Shown: positions 18,093 through 28,921, counted from the stretch's first letter. The stretch: 64,000 nucleotides of DNA from Flavobacteriaceae bacterium (GCA_018699935.1 JABISF010000079.1:1-64000); one strand, 5' to 3'. The notes: generated from the letters alone by a model not told the origin. Numbers and translations are program-made.

Positions 18093-19474
18093 TTGGCGTC
18101 TCTTAATTTTTTATACTTTTCTCCTGATGCTTTCAAAATTGTTTTTACTTCTGCTTGGGCAATAACCGGGAAGGTTCTTGCGTATAATAGGAACAACACA
18201 AAGAAGAATCCAATAGTTCCGATGAAAATCCCAATATCGACAAAACTAGGAGAGAACATCGTCCAAGAAGAAGGTAAATAATCTCGGTGTAAGGAGGTTA
18301 CAATAATTACAAATCGTTCAAACCACATTCCAATGTTTACCACTATGGAAATAATAAAGGAGAACATGATGCTGGTTCGTAATTTTTTAAACCACATAAA
18401 TTGTGGCGAAAACACATTACAGGTCATCATTGACCAATACGCCCACCAGTAAGGACCAGTAGCTCGGTTTAAGAATGCGTATTGTTCGTATTCCACTCCT
18501 GAATACCAAGCGATAAACAACTCGGTAATGTAGGCCACCCCGACAATAGAACCGGTAATCATGATGACAATGTTCATCAATTCAATATGTTGTACCGTAA
18601 TATAGTTTTCCAAGCGGGATACCTTTCGCATGATAATCAACAAGGTGTTTACCATGGCAAAACCAGAGAAGATCGCTCCTGCGACAAAATAGGGGGGGAA
18701 AATTGTAGTGTGCCAACCGGGAATTACGGAAGTGGCAAAGTCAAACGATACAATGGTGTGTACAGAAAGTACCAAAGGAGTGGCCAAACCGGCCAAAACC
18801 AATGAAACTTCTTCAAAACGCTGCCAATCTTTGGCACGTCCACTCCATCCAAAGCTCAATAAACTGTATATTTTTTTCTGAAAAGGTAAAACCGCACGAT
18901 CGCGAATCATCGCAAAATCGGGGAGTAAGCCAGTCCACCAGAAAACTAAGGAAACGGAGAGGTAGGTAGAGATCGCAAAAACGTCCCATAAAAGTGGTGA
19001 ATTAAAATTTACCCATAGGGAGCCAAATGCATTGGGAATGGGAAGTACCCAATACGCCAACCAAGGACGTCCCATGTGAATAATGGGGAACAATCCAGCT
19101 TGGATTACCGAGAAAATGGTCATGGCTTCCGCAGAGCGGTTGATGGCCATTCTCCATTTTTGACGGAAAAGAAGAAGAACCGCAGAAATCAATGTTCCGG
19201 CATGTCCAATTCCAACCCACCAAACGAAGTTGGTAATATCCCACGCCCAACCCACGGTTTTGTTAAGTCCCCAGGTTCCAATCCCGGTAGAAATCGTGTA
19301 AATAATACAACCTATACCCCAAAGCAAAGCTGTCAAAGCGATGCTGAATACAATCCACCATTGCTTGTTGGCATTTCCTTCAACAGGAGCGGCAACATCA
19401 ACAGTAACATCGTGATAGGATTTATCTCCGGTTACTAAGGGTTTTCTGATAGGTGCTTCGTAATGCGAGGCCAT
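18089..19474 (-). CDS. actC: Alternative complex III subunit ActC (NrfD-like quinol-binding membrane protein)
   Basis: A 461-residue polytopic protein of the NrfD/PsrC family with about ten helices. It is the quinol-oxidising membrane subunit that contacts the iron-sulfur subunit ActB. Visible landmarks are VWWVGIGHAGTLISAVLLLF in the first helices and YSGVEYEQYAFLNRATGPYW later. It lies 24 bases after actB and is coupled to actD. Confidence 0.94.
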   Translation of the reverse strand: MASHYEAPIRKPLVTGDKSYHDVTVDVAAPVEGNANKQWWIVFSIALTALLWGIGCIIYTISTGIGTWGLNKTVGWAWDITNFVWWVGIGHAGTLISAVLLLFRQKWRMAINRSAEAMTIFSVIQAGLFPIIHMGRPWLAYWVLPIPNAFGSLWVNFNSPLLWDVFAISTYLSVSLVFWWTGLLPDFAMIRDRAVLPFQKKIYSLLSFGWSGRAKDWQRFEEVSLVLAGLATPLVLSVHTIVSFDFATSVIPGWHTTIFPPYFVAGAIFSGFAMVNTLLIIMRKVSRLENYITVQHIELMNIVIMITGSIVGVAYITELFIAWYSGVEYEQYAFLNRATGPYWWAYWSMMTCNVFSPQFMWFKKLRTSIMFSFIISIVVNIGMWFERFVIIVTSLHRDYLPSSWTMFSPSFVDIGIFIGTIGFFFVLFLLYARTFPVIAQAEVKTILKASGEKYKKLRDAK

Positions 19475-19498
19475 ACGCTACTTTATTATATAATTATT

Positions 19499-22400
19499 TT
19501 AAACGTTTCTCACTTTGGTTTGATACATCACATTGGGTTTTGTTCCAACGCTTTCCAAAAGGTGATACATCCGATCATTCTCTTTTAAAGCAGCAACTTT
19601 GCTGTCTTTGTCATTAATGTCGCCAAAGGTCATCGCTCCGTTGCTACATGCTGCAGAACAAGCGGTTTGGAAAGCTCCATCGGTGATGGTTGCTCCTTTT
19701 AACTTGGCATCCAAAATGGTTTTTTGAGTTTTTTGGATACACATAGAACATTTCTCCATGACACCACGAGAACGAACAACTACATCTGGATTTAAAACCA
19801 TACGACCTAGATCGTTGTTCATATGATAATCAAACTCATCATTTTTGTTGTACAAGAACCAGTTGAAACGACGTACTTTATAGGGACAGTTATTGGCACA
19901 ATAACGGGTTCCAACACATCTGTTGTATGCCATGTGATTTTGTCCTTGTCTTCCGTGGGAAGTTGCCGCTACGGGACATACCGTCTCACAGGGAGCGTGG
20001 TTACAATGCTGACACATGACCGGCTGGAAAGTCACTTGAGGATTTTCGGAGGCTTGCTCCATTTGTCCAAAAGTAGAAAGAGAATCTCCAATACCTGATA
20101 TACCGTCTTTGGTGGCTACATCGGCTTCAAAGGTCGATTCTGAAGAATAATAGCGATCGATGCGTAACCAGTGCATATCTCTAGACTTGCGTACTTCTGC
20201 TTTTCCTACTACAGGTACATTGTTTTCGGAATGGCAAGCAATCACACAGGCGCCACAACCGGTACAGGCATTCAAATCGATGGAAAGATTGAAATGATGC
20301 CCAATAGAGCGATCAAATTCTTGCCACATATCCACTTCGGGAGAGGTGACATCTACTTCCATGTGGTTCTTAGAAACCTGTGGAATAGCATTCCAATATT
20401 TTTTGTCTTTTGTGTTGAATACTTCTAAGGTGGTTTCCTTCACAATATCCCCTCGTCCCATAAGGGTGTTGTGCAACTGTACACAAGCAAATTCGTGGAA
20501 GCCATCCGCCAAGGCAACCGTTACAGGCTGCACATCACGTCCTTCTTGGTAGAATAAATAGGCATTAACACCAACTTGCATTTCTTCTTGCAGACCTAAA
20601 GTTTTTCCATAACCCAAAGCCAAACCAACAGATCCAGGTGCTTGACCCGGTTGAATGACGACGGGAACTTTTAATGTATGTTCGCCCACCGTAACATTGG
20701 CATAGCTACCATTTAGAGCACCGTTGGCAACATTTACGTTTTTCAAGCCCAAAGCCTTAGCATCGGCAGCAGAAACGGTAAGATAGTTGTCCCAAGCCAC
20801 TCGAGTGATAGGATCAGGGAATTCTTGTAACCAAGGGTTGTTGGCTTGAGTTCCGTCTCCCATACCGGTTTTGGTATATAGGGTTAATTCTAAACCAGAA
20901 GCCGAAGCCTGTGCCAAAGCTGTGGTTGCGGCACTCAAATCATTTTCTATATACGCAGTTGATGCAACACTGTTCGTGCTGAAGTATCCATCGTGAAGAA
21001 CCGCATTCCAAGAGTTTCCTCCCAAGATGTTTTCTGTCCAATGCGATTTTATCGCTTCGTAATAGTTGGCGTTACTGCCGGACCACATCAACAATGCATC
21101 TTGAAATTGCAAGGTGTCAAATAAGGGTCGAATGGTGGGCTGCGCCAAAGCGAAGTGTCCTTGTTTAAATTCAAAGTCACCCCAAGCTTCCAAATAATGG
21201 GGCACGGCCGCAATGTATTGACTGGCTAATGCCGTCTCGTCTTCTTTCAAAGCGAATGCCACAGTAAGGTCTAATTTTTTGATTCCCTCGGCAAAGGCTG
21301 CTCCTTCAGGAATTTGAAATACAGGGTTCAAGCCTACAGTGATCAATCCGCCTAAAGTTCCCGCTGCAACAGCATCGATAATCTCCCCAAATTCTGATCC
21401 TCTCTCTTGACGAATCAAGCGGGGTTGAGCAACATCCATGACTTGGCTTCCCAAGTGATGATTGATGGCCAAAACCAATTGTTGGGCACCTTTATCCTGT
21501 ATCCCTGAAACTACTACTCCTCCACTGCCTGCTGCTTTCAATGCCGCAACAGCTGCTTCAAGATGTTGTTGGTGATTATCGGAAAGATTCCCACTCACGG
21601 CATTACCGGTGAGTGCCGCATACAAATGCGCTAAAATATTTTTTTGAGCCGCTGGAGTGGCAGGAACGCGCACATCCGCAGCGGCACCACTCAAAGTCAT
21701 GTTAGCCTCAAACTGATAGTGTTTGGACATGGTGGCTTTTCCGTGATGTTTGTGAGGTACACGAGTGGCTGAATAGCCAGAATCATAACCTCCCCCTTGC
21801 CAATCGCCTAGGAAATCAGCACCCACAGCAACAATGACTTTTGCTTTGCTGAAATCGTAATCGGCCAAGGCGCGTTGTCCATAAGTCGCTTCAAAAGCAT
21901 CGACCGCATCGTAGGCAGCAACAGAGTCAAAATATACGTGTCGCACATTGGGATATTGTGCAATAAATCCTTCAATAATTTTTGAGGTGGTGGGACTTGC
22001 AAACGTCTGAGTAACCAAAGCTACGGGTTTTCCGGTAGCAGCTAAGGCTTTTAATTTCGCCCCAACTTGAAGGTGAAAATCCGACCAGGTTACGTCTTGA
22101 CCATTGGCTCTTGGTCCTTGGATGCGTTTGGTATCGTACAAAGAAAGTAAAGAAGCATGAACGCGTGCATTGGCGCCTCCCAATGCAGGAGCGTCAGGAT
22201 TGTTTTCTACTTTGACAGGTCTTCCTTCACGTGTTTTGATTAAAACACTTCCAAAGTCAAAACCATCTCCAATCGCCGTTGCGTAATAGTTGGCAACACC
22301 CGGACGAATTTGCTCGGGTTGTACCACATAAGGCACCGATTTAATCACGGGACCTTCACAGGCCGCTAGGGTTGCTGCAGCAGTACTAAATCCAACGTAT

Positions 22401-22567
22401 TTCAAAAAGTCCCTTCTAGAAGTACTACTCTCTTCTAAGGTTTTTTCATCACTGAGGAAGTCCACAGGAAGCTTGGAAGCAAATTCATTGTCCTCCAATT
22501 TTTTAACTTCCACATTATTCGGATCTATTTGATCAATGTTCTTCCAGTATGTTTTGTTTGATGCCAT
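19499..22567 (-). CDS. actB: Alternative complex III subunit ActB (molybdopterin-like and iron-sulfur protein)
   Basis: A 1022-residue periplasmic subunit of ACIII. After about 50 residues comes a twin-arginine type segment, TSRRDFLKYVGFSTAAATLA, followed by AAC, suggesting Tat export and possible lipidation. Residues ~90-700 resemble a molybdopterin oxidoreductase domain that in this family carries no cofactor. The C-terminal third holds four ferredoxin-type clusters: CTGCGACVIACH, CQHCNHAPCETVCPV, CVGTRYCANNCPYK, and CSMCIQK with the later CSAACSNGA. It lies between actA and actC. Confidence 0.95.
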   Translation of the reverse strand: MASNKTYWKNIDQIDPNNVEVKKLEDNEFASKLPVDFLSDEKTLEESSTSRRDFLKYVGFSTAAATLAACEGPVIKSVPYVVQPEQIRPGVANYYATAIGDGFDFGSVLIKTREGRPVKVENNPDAPALGGANARVHASLLSLYDTKRIQGPRANGQDVTWSDFHLQVGAKLKALAATGKPVALVTQTFASPTTSKIIEGFIAQYPNVRHVYFDSVAAYDAVDAFEATYGQRALADYDFSKAKVIVAVGADFLGDWQGGGYDSGYSATRVPHKHHGKATMSKHYQFEANMTLSGAAADVRVPATPAAQKNILAHLYAALTGNAVSGNLSDNHQQHLEAAVAALKAAGSGGVVVSGIQDKGAQQLVLAINHHLGSQVMDVAQPRLIRQERGSEFGEIIDAVAAGTLGGLITVGLNPVFQIPEGAAFAEGIKKLDLTVAFALKEDETALASQYIAAVPHYLEAWGDFEFKQGHFALAQPTIRPLFDTLQFQDALLMWSGSNANYYEAIKSHWTENILGGNSWNAVLHDGYFSTNSVASTAYIENDLSAATTALAQASASGLELTLYTKTGMGDGTQANNPWLQEFPDPITRVAWDNYLTVSAADAKALGLKNVNVANGALNGSYANVTVGEHTLKVPVVIQPGQAPGSVGLALGYGKTLGLQEEMQVGVNAYLFYQEGRDVQPVTVALADGFHEFACVQLHNTLMGRGDIVKETTLEVFNTKDKKYWNAIPQVSKNHMEVDVTSPEVDMWQEFDRSIGHHFNLSIDLNACTGCGACVIACHSENNVPVVGKAEVRKSRDMHWLRIDRYYSSESTFEADVATKDGISGIGDSLSTFGQMEQASENPQVTFQPVMCQHCNHAPCETVCPVAATSHGRQGQNHMAYNRCVGTRYCANNCPYKVRRFNWFLYNKNDEFDYHMNNDLGRMVLNPDVVVRSRGVMEKCSMCIQKTQKTILDAKLKGATITDGAFQTACSAACSNGAMTFGDINDKDSKVAALKENDRMYHLLESVGTKPNVMYQTKVRNV

Positions 22568-22589
22568 GAGCTTCTCTTAATCGCTTTTT

Positions 22590-23870
22590 TTAATAGTGAC
22601 ATTTACCACATTCCAGTCCACCCATTTGGGCAACTGTTAATTTTTCTACGCCGTATTTTTTGGAAAGTGCCTCGTGAATTTTGGCATAATAGGCATTGTT
22701 TTCCACCTTGACATTGGTTTCTCGGTGACAGTTGATACACCAGCCCATGGTCAAAGGAGAATATTGATACATCACTTCCATTTCTTCAACCGGTCCGTGA
22801 CATTTTTGACATTCGATTTCTCCCACCTGCACGTGTTGCGCATGATTGAAATAGACGAAATCGGGCAAGTTGTGAATACGCACCCATTTGACGGGTTGTG
22901 TTTCCCCTGTGTATTGTTGATTTTCTTCATCCCAACCCACAGCTGCATAGAGCTTTTTGATCTCTTGGGTATAAAAATCTTTGGTGTAACCATTGGCCAC
23001 ATCTTCCTCTCCGTTGTATTCTGCAATATTTCTATGACAGTTCATACAAACATTTAAAGAAGGAATTCCGGAATGCTTGGAAACTCTTGCCGAAGAGTGA
23101 CAATACTTACATTCAATTTGATTGGCACCTGCGTGAATTTTGTGGGAATAGTGGATGGGTTGAACCGGCATATAGCCTTGATCAATTCCCACTTGCATAA
23201 AGAATCCATAGATATAATAGGCACTCCCCAAAAGGAGCAACACTACGGTCACAAAGACCAAAAATTGATTTTGTACAAAAGCGATCCAAATGGGGGTACG
23301 TTTTACTTTTTCTTCGGGTTGAATGTCTACCCCACTAGCCGCAGCAATACGCAAGAGTGTGCGTTGCACGAGGATTAACATAACCACCAAAATGCCAAAC
23401 ACCAACGCCAATGCCGCCAGTATCAAATTATTGGAAACACTGTTTCCTGCGGGAGCCGCAGCTGCACCTCCTGCTGCCGCCGTAGCTGCTGCAGCTGGTG
23501 GAGTGTAATCCGTATAGGCAATGATATTATCAATGTCAGCGTTAGACAATTGAGGAAAAGACGTCATTACAGAACCGTTGTACTCCTCATAAATAGCAAC
23601 TGCCTGTGCGTCTCCCGACTTCACCATTGCTGTACTATTGCTAATCCATTGATACAACCACTCCTTGTCATATTTTGCAGAAACTCCTTTTAATGCGGGT
23701 CCTACTGCACGCTTATTGATCTTGTGACAAGCCGCACAATTCGCATTGAACAACTTCTTTCCGGCCTGGACAGCTTCGTCTTCTTGAGCAGAAACCGCTG
23801 TGGGGAACGAGAATGCAATGAATAATAGGAAAAGGATAAAGGGAGTAGCAGCTTTTTTAAGCGTTACCAT
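22590..23870 (-). CDS. actA: Alternative complex III subunit ActA (multi-haem cytochrome c with extra N-terminal mono-haem domain)
   Basis: The first gene of the respiratory operon. The start is set at MVTLKKAATPF, which gives a signal peptide ending AVSAQ; the frame stays open 22 codons further up. The protein has an N-terminal cytochrome c domain with CAACH at residues 45-49, an Ala/Gly/Pro-rich linker, two membrane segments (about 145-167 and 195-220), then a penta-haem region with CKYCH, CMNCH, CQKCH, CINCH and CGKCH at the very C-terminus. Six CXXCH motifs are therefore present, one more than the five of the penta-haem ActA form. Confidence 0.93.
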   Translation of the reverse strand: MVTLKKAATPFILFLLFIAFSFPTAVSAQEDEAVQAGKKLFNANCAACHKINKRAVGPALKGVSAKYDKEWLYQWISNSTAMVKSGDAQAVAIYEEYNGSVMTSFPQLSNADIDNIIAYTDYTPPAAAATAAAGGAAAAPAGNSVSNNLILAALALVFGILVVMLILVQRTLLRIAAASGVDIQPEEKVKRTPIWIAFVQNQFLVFVTVVLLLLGSAYYIYGFFMQVGIDQGYMPVQPIHYSHKIHAGANQIECKYCHSSARVSKHSGIPSLNVCMNCHRNIAEYNGEEDVANGYTKDFYTQEIKKLYAAVGWDEENQQYTGETQPVKWVRIHNLPDFVYFNHAQHVQVGEIECQKCHGPVEEMEVMYQYSPLTMGWCINCHRETNVKVENNAYYAKIHEALSKKYGVEKLTVAQMGGLECGKCHY

Positions 23871-23922
23871 ACCGTGTGATGAATATAAAAATTTTTGCAA
23901 AATTGTAATTCTAAAATCCTGA

Positions 23923-23930
23923 CAAAAATA
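23923..23930 (-). promoter_or_regulatory. Candidate -7 box for the act-cta operon
   Basis: On the minus strand this reads TATTTTTG, matching TAnnTTTG, 52 bases upstream of the actA start. A TTTG lies 25 bases further upstream, longer than the usual spacing, so only the -7 element is convincing. Confidence 0.35.
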
Positions 23931-24053
23931 CGCCATCCACTCGGTTTGGAAAACTCAAATATTTACAATTTTGTAATTTATATTCGTTCTAAATAATATT
24001 TTAAAATTGTTAATTTTTGATTTTAATAATTCAAAAAATTGTTTTTTTGCACT

Positions 24054-24434
24054 ATGAAAAAAATCTCTATCAACGCACTTTTTTTGATTGCATTTCTAGG
24101 CTTTACCATGAATTGTTTGGCGCAAGAGGCTGCCATCGTCATTCGTCAAGATCCAAAAATTGACAGCGTTATGAAAGTAAAAAGTCAATTGGACGCGCAG
24201 CGGTATGAAAGTGAATATTTCACCGTACAATTGTTTTACGGAGATTTTACAACGGCAGAACAGACCTTGAGCATTTGCAAGGAAAACTTCCCCAATATGG
24301 ATGTTGCTTTAAGCTTTGAAACACCCAATTACAAAGTACAGGCAGGTCGATTTAGAAATAAGATACTCGGTCTAAAAACCCTAGATACACTCAAAGGTGT
24401 TTTCCCGGGAGCCTTTTTGCTGGCTCGAAAATAA
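24054..24434 (+). CDS. Small secreted SPOR-like domain protein
   Basis: A 126-residue protein starting MKKISINALFLIAFLGF with a signal peptide ending near CLAQ. The mature part matches the shape of a SPOR peptidoglycan-binding domain: FTVQLFYGDFTTAEQTL, then YKVQAGRFRNKILGLKTLDT, and an aliphatic end PGAFLLARK. It stands alone, divergent from the respiratory operon and convergent with infB, whose stop lies 9 bases away. A role at the cell envelope is inferred. Confidence 0.75.
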   Translation: MKKISINALFLIAFLGFTMNCLAQEAAIVIRQDPKIDSVMKVKSQLDAQRYESEYFTVQLFYGDFTTAEQTLSICKENFPNMDVALSFETPNYKVQAGRFRNKILGLKTLDTLKGVFPGAFLLARK

Positions 24435-24458
24435 AAAAACTATTTATAATGTTTTTTT
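24433..24458. terminator. Possible bidirectional terminator between the SPOR-like gene and infB
   Basis: An 8-bp A/T-rich stem AAAAAAAC/GTTTTTTT encloses a 10-base loop in the convergent gap and overlaps the last infB codons. The stem is thermodynamically weak. Confidence 0.3.
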
Positions 24459-27164
24459 GACCGCCACTTCTTGGAAGCATTCCACTACATCACCTTCTTT
24501 AATATCGTTGTAGTTTTTGATTTGTAAACCACAATCATATCCTTTGGCAACTTCTTTAACGTCGTCTTTAAAGCGTTTTAAAGAGGCCAATGTTCCTGTA
24601 TACTGAACCACCCCTTCGCGGATGATTCGAATACCGGAGTTTCTAAAGATTTTTCCGGTGGTTACCATACAACCCGCAATCGTTCCGATTTTAGATATTT
24701 TAAAGGTCTCCCGAATTTCAGCGGTTCCTGTGATTTCTTCCTTCATTACTGGAGAAAGCATTCCTTCCATGGCGTCTTTGACGTCATTAATAGCGTCGTA
24801 GATAATGGAATAGGAACGGATATCAATTTCTTCTTTTTCAGCAACCATACGGGCATTCCCCATGGGGCGTACATTAAACCCAATCACGATGGCATCAGAT
24901 GCCGAAGCCAAAAGCACATCGGATTCTGTGATGGCTCCTACTCCTTTGTGAATAATGTTGACCTGAATTTCTTCGGTAGATAATTTTTGGAAAGAGTCCG
25001 TCAATGCTTCCACCGATCCATCCACATCTCCTTTAAGAATAAGGTTTAATTCTTGGAAATCTCCCAAAGCAATTCGACGCCCAATTTCATCCAAGGTGAT
25101 ATGTCGTTGGGTTCGAACATTTTGCTCACGGAGCAATTGCGTTCTTTTGGCAGCAATTTGTTTGGCTTCGCGTTCGTCTTCCAACACTATAAAATTGTCT
25201 CCCGCTTGCGTGGCGCCATCCAAACCGAGGATGGACACAGGCGTAGAAGGAGGTGCTTCGTTCAAGGGTTTACCACGCTCATTAAACATGGCCTTTACTT
25301 TTCCACTTTGTTTTCCAGCGAGGATATAATCTCCAATTTTCAGGGTACCGGTTTGCACCAACAGTGTAGATACATATCCACGACCTTTATCCAGATAGGC
25401 TTCTACAACGGTTCCTTTTGGATTTCTTTTTGGATTGGCCTTAAGTTCAAGGAGTTCTGCCTCGAGCAGCACTTTCTCTAGCAACTCTTTCACACCGGTA
25501 CCTTTCAGTGCAGAAATATCTTGTGATTGCACTTTTCCACCCCAATCTTCCACCATCAAATTCATTCCGGCAAGGGCTTCTTTGATTTTTTCTGGATTTG
25601 AGGTTTCTTTATCCACTTTGTTGATCGCAAAGACGATGGGCACACCGGCTGCTTGCGCATGGCTGATGGCCTCTTTGGTTTGCGGCATGATGTTGTCATC
25701 TGCGGCAATAACAATTATAGCAATATCGGTCACCTGTGCACCTCTTGCCCGCATGGCGGTAAAAGCCTCGTGACCAGGAGTGTCCAAAAAGGTGATTTTT
25801 TGTCCATTGTCCAAACTCACAGAATAGGCTCCAATATGTTGAGTGATACCTCCCGACTCACCGGCAATAACGTTTTCTGAACGTATAAAATCCAGTAGTG
25901 ACGTTTTTCCGTGGTCCACATGTCCCATAACCGTTACGATGGGAGCTCTTGGCATCAAGTCGGCTTCGTTCTCTTGAACTTCATCATCGAAGGTTTGTTC
26001 CAAATCACTTTTCACAAAATCCACTTCGAATCCAAACTCATCGGCAACTATGGTTAAGGTTTCAGCATCCAATCGTTGATTCATGGTCACCATGATTCCC
26101 AAACTCATACAGGTGGAAATGATTTCTGTAGATGAAATTTCCATCATCGTAGCTACTTCGCCCACCGTAATAAATTCAGTCACTTTTAGAACTTTACTCT
26201 CCGCTTCCAATTGCGCCATTTCTTCTTCCGTTTTCTGACGGTGCTGAACGCGTTTGTCCTTGCGGTATTTTGCTCCTTTGGATTTATTGGATTTCCCTTG
26301 AAGTTTTTCTAGGGTCTCACGAATTTGTTTTTGTACTTCTTCGTCGGTTGGGTCTTCCTTCTTAGGAGCATCGACCTTAGGTCTTTGACGTCCGGTGTTT
26401 TTACGATTGTTTGGAGCAGCATTGCCTCCCGGAGCTCCGGGTCTTGCTCCTGTATCTTTACTGATTCTTTTGCGTTTTCGTTTACGAGCATCCTCAACGG
26501 TTTGCTCTTTTTGCTTCATCGCATCCAAATTGATGGTTTGTCCTGTTTTTTTAGGACCCGTTAGTTTTTGATACTGAGTCACATGCGTTTCAGAAACCGC
26601 CGGCTCTTCCGCAGCTGGCTGTTCGGCTTCCTTTGTTGGTGCTTCTGTTTTGGTTTCTACGGGAGCTGCTACTTCTGGAGCAATTGCCACAGGAGCTTCT
26701 TGAGGCTGTTCTTCAACAACTTCCTCCACCACTGGAGCAGGGGCAACAACGGGTGGAACTTCCTCTTTGGGAGCTTCCTCTTTTGCTTTTGGAGGCGCAA
26801 CACTGGGCTTGTCCAAATCAATTTTCCCAAACATTTTGGGTTTTTCCAAAGCCACCCGATTGGATTTCATCTCCTCGCGTTTGGCGATTTGATCCAGACG
26901 CTCTTGTTCCTTCTTTTCTTGAATCAATCGAAGGGACTCTTTCTCCTTACGTTTTTCCTCACTGACTTCGTGAGAAGCTACTTTTTTGGATTTATCTGTT
27001 TCAAATTCTTCCAACAAGACATTGTAAACCTCATCTGTGATTTTAGTTGTAGGTCGTGCTTCAATTTCGACACCTTCTTGTGCGAGATATTCAACTGCAC
27101 GATCTAGGGAAATATTTAATTCCCGTAAGACTTTGTTCAATCGAATGCTAGGTTGGTTGGCCAT
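24444..27164 (-). CDS. infB: Translation initiation factor IF-2
   Basis: The GTPase that brings initiator tRNA to the ribosome. The 906-residue protein has an N-terminal IF2 domain ([21 protein letters not shown]), a long low-complexity Glu/Pro/Ala/Val- and Lys-rich linker (about residues 60-300), then the G domain with [18 protein letters not shown] (G1), [15 protein letters not shown] (G3) and NKVD (G4). The beta-barrel domains and the C-terminal fMet-tRNA-binding domain end near [16 protein letters not shown]. It is the last gene of rimP-nusA-infB, 46 bases after nusA. Confidence 0.97.
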   Translation of the reverse strand: MANQPSIRLNKVLRELNISLDRAVEYLAQEGVEIEARPTTKITDEVYNVLLEEFETDKSKKVASHEVSEEKRKEKESLRLIQEKKEQERLDQIAKREEMKSNRVALEKPKMFGKIDLDKPSVAPPKAKEEAPKEEVPPVVAPAPVVEEVVEEQPQEAPVAIAPEVAAPVETKTEAPTKEAEQPAAEEPAVSETHVTQYQKLTGPKKTGQTINLDAMKQKEQTVEDARKRKRKRISKDTGARPGAPGGNAAPNNRKNTGRQRPKVDAPKKEDPTDEEVQKQIRETLEKLQGKSNKSKGAKYRKDKRVQHRQKTEEEMAQLEAESKVLKVTEFITVGEVATMMEISSTEIISTCMSLGIMVTMNQRLDAETLTIVADEFGFEVDFVKSDLEQTFDDEVQENEADLMPRAPIVTVMGHVDHGKTSLLDFIRSENVIAGESGGITQHIGAYSVSLDNGQKITFLDTPGHEAFTAMRARGAQVTDIAIIVIAADDNIMPQTKEAISHAQAAGVPIVFAINKVDKETSNPEKIKEALAGMNLMVEDWGGKVQSQDISALKGTGVKELLEKVLLEAELLELKANPKRNPKGTVVEAYLDKGRGYVSTLLVQTGTLKIGDYILAGKQSGKVKAMFNERGKPLNEAPPSTPVSILGLDGATQAGDNFIVLEDEREAKQIAAKRTQLLREQNVRTQRHITLDEIGRRIALGDFQELNLILKGDVDGSVEALTDSFQKLSTEEIQVNIIHKGVGAITESDVLLASASDAIVIGFNVRPMGNARMVAEKEEIDIRSYSIIYDAINDVKDAMEGMLSPVMKEEITGTAEIRETFKISKIGTIAGCMVTTGKIFRNSGIRIIREGVVQYTGTLASLKRFKDDVKEVAKGYDCGLQIKNYNDIKEGDVVECFQEVAVKKTL

Positions 27165-27210
27165 ATATAATTTAATCTATGCTTCAAAAATAGGAATTAA
27201 TTTTTGAGCT

Positions 27211-28443
27211 CTATTCTTCAAATTCTTCTTTTAGGATACGAACGACCACTTTTACGGTCTCTTCTTCCAAGTCAGTACGCTTTACAAGGTCGGCAATATC
27301 GAGTTCTAATATACTTTTGGCAGTATCTAATCCTACCTTTTGGAACTCGCCGATGACCCAGTCTTCGATTTCATCGCCAAACTCTTTCAATTCCACATCT
27401 TCTTCCACGCCTTCGCGATAGACATCGATTTCGTAACCGGTCAATTTCCCGGCCAAACGAATGTTGGTTCCACCTTTACCAATGGCTTTTGAAACTTCTT
27501 CTGGGTTTAAAAAGACCTCCACGCGTTTGGTTTCTTCATTGATTTTCAGAGAATTGACCTTTGCAGGGCTCAATGCACGAGAAATAAACAATTGTAAATT
27601 ATTGGTGTAGTTGATGACGTCTATGTTTTCATTGCCCAATTCACGAACAATCCCGTGAATCCGTGAGCCTTTCATACCCACACAAGCACCCACAGGATCG
27701 ATACGATCGTCGTATGAATCTACCGCTACTTTGGCTTTTTCTCCGGGAATACGCACCGCTTTCTTAATGGTGATTAAACCGTCAAATACTTCTGGAATTT
27801 CTTGTTCAAATAATTTTTCTAAAAAGATGGGTGAGGTGCGAGACAAAATAATTCTCGGTTTGTTTCCTCTCAGCTCAACGGATTCAATGATCCCTCGGAC
27901 ATTATCGCCTTTTCTAAAAAAGTCACTGGGAATTTGTCGGTCTTTAGGCAAAATAATCTCGTTTCCATCGTCATCCAGCAGGATGATTTCGCGATTTCGA
28001 ATATGGTGCACTTCGGCAGAATAGATTTCTCCTTCGCGATCCTTAAATTGTTTGAAAATATTGGTACTGTCGTGTTCAAATATTTTGGCGACCAAGTTTT
28101 GACGCAAATACTGAATCGAACGACGCCCCAAGTCTACCAATTTAACTTCTTCGGAAACATCCTCGCCCACTTCAAAATCAGGCTCAATTTTTCGAGCCAT
28201 CGACAATTCAATTTCTTGGTTGGGGTCTTCCACTTCACCGTCCTCAACAACAATACGGTTTCTCCAAATTTCTAAATCGCCCTTGTCCGGATTAATGATG
28301 ATATCAAAATTGTCATCGGAACCGAATTTGCGCTTAAGCGTGTTTCTAAAAACATCCTCAAGGATTACCATAAGGGTCACACGATCTATCAGTTTGTCGT
28401 CCTTAAACTCTGAAAAAGAATCGATTAATGCTAAATTTTCCAT
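27211..28443 (-). CDS. nusA: Transcription elongation/termination factor NusA
   Basis: The 410-residue protein binds RNA polymerase and nascent RNA. It has the N-terminal polymerase-binding domain (LIDSFSEFKDDKLIDR), an S1 domain (about residues 135-200, GEIYSAEVHHIRNREIIL), KH domains (DPVGACVGMKGSRIHGIVRE and PEEVSKAIGKGGTNIRLAG) and a short acidic C-terminus. It lacks the two acidic repeats of E. coli NusA, as is usual outside gamma-proteobacteria. rimP ends 16 bases upstream. Confidence 0.96.
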   Translation of the reverse strand: MENLALIDSFSEFKDDKLIDRVTLMVILEDVFRNTLKRKFGSDDNFDIIINPDKGDLEIWRNRIVVEDGEVEDPNQEIELSMARKIEPDFEVGEDVSEEVKLVDLGRRSIQYLRQNLVAKIFEHDSTNIFKQFKDREGEIYSAEVHHIRNREIILLDDDGNEIILPKDRQIPSDFFRKGDNVRGIIESVELRGNKPRIILSRTSPIFLEKLFEQEIPEVFDGLITIKKAVRIPGEKAKVAVDSYDDRIDPVGACVGMKGSRIHGIVRELGNENIDVINYTNNLQLFISRALSPAKVNSLKINEETKRVEVFLNPEEVSKAIGKGGTNIRLAGKLTGYEIDVYREGVEEDVELKEFGDEIEDWVIGEFQKVGLDTAKSILELDIADLVKRTDLEEETVKVVVRILKEEFEE

Positions 28444-28459
28444 ACGTTTATTTTTTCAA

Positions 28460-28921
28460 TTAGAGTACCACTTTCGCTCGTATGATTTCAGAATACGAAA
28501 AGGTTTTATTTTTAATTACTGTTATTTTTCCTTTGCCCACGGGCTTGTTTTCTCTTTGTTTCCAGGTGATGGAAAATCCATCGTTGTCGGCGGCGGTCAC
28601 CGCCCCTTCATAATGGGTGTGATCGATCCCTTCTACTTCTAATTTTCGACCCCTATTTTTTATATATTGTCGAGGCAAACTTAAGGCTGTTCCCACGCCA
28701 ATGGAGCCCACCTCCAAAGAAAAATCGTGTTCCTCGCGATCTAGATTGTGTTCAATCGCGCGACTGACAAACATACAGTCTTTTAGGGTCACTCCCTCAT
28801 CCCCGTCTAAGGTGATGCGAATGCTGTTGTCGGCTCCAATTTTGAGATCGATCAAAAACAAATCGGATCGCTCTTCCAAGGCAATCGACAATAAGGACTC
28901 AACTTCACTACGAAAATTCAT
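28460..28921 (-). CDS. rimP: Ribosome maturation factor RimP
   Basis: A 153-residue protein needed for 30S subunit maturation. The N-terminal domain includes FLIDLKIGADNSIRITLDGD and EGVTLKDCMFVSRAIEHNLD, and the middle motif FSLEVGSIGVGTALSLPRQY corresponds to the family SPGxxRPL segment. The C-terminal SH3-like domain follows. It heads the conserved rimP-nusA-infB operon. Confidence 0.94.
   Translation of the reverse strand: MNFRSEVESLLSIALEERSDLFLIDLKIGADNSIRITLDGDEGVTLKDCMFVSRAIEHNLDREEHDFSLEVGSIGVGTALSLPRQYIKNRGRKLEVEGIDHTHYEGAVTAADNDGFSITWKQRENKPVGKGKITVIKNKTFSYSEIIRAKVVL

Noticed and set aside
22674-23057. Plus-strand open frame of 127 codons
   Set aside because: It is antisense to the haem-rich part of actA, whose CXXCH motifs show the minus strand is coding.
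23885-24053. Promoter for the SPOR-like gene
   Set aside because: Only T-rich stretches without an exact TAnnTTTG were found, so no call was made.
26568-27107. Long plus-strand open frame rich in Phe, Leu and Cys
   Set aside because: It is the antisense shadow of the low-complexity Glu/Pro/Lys linker of infB.
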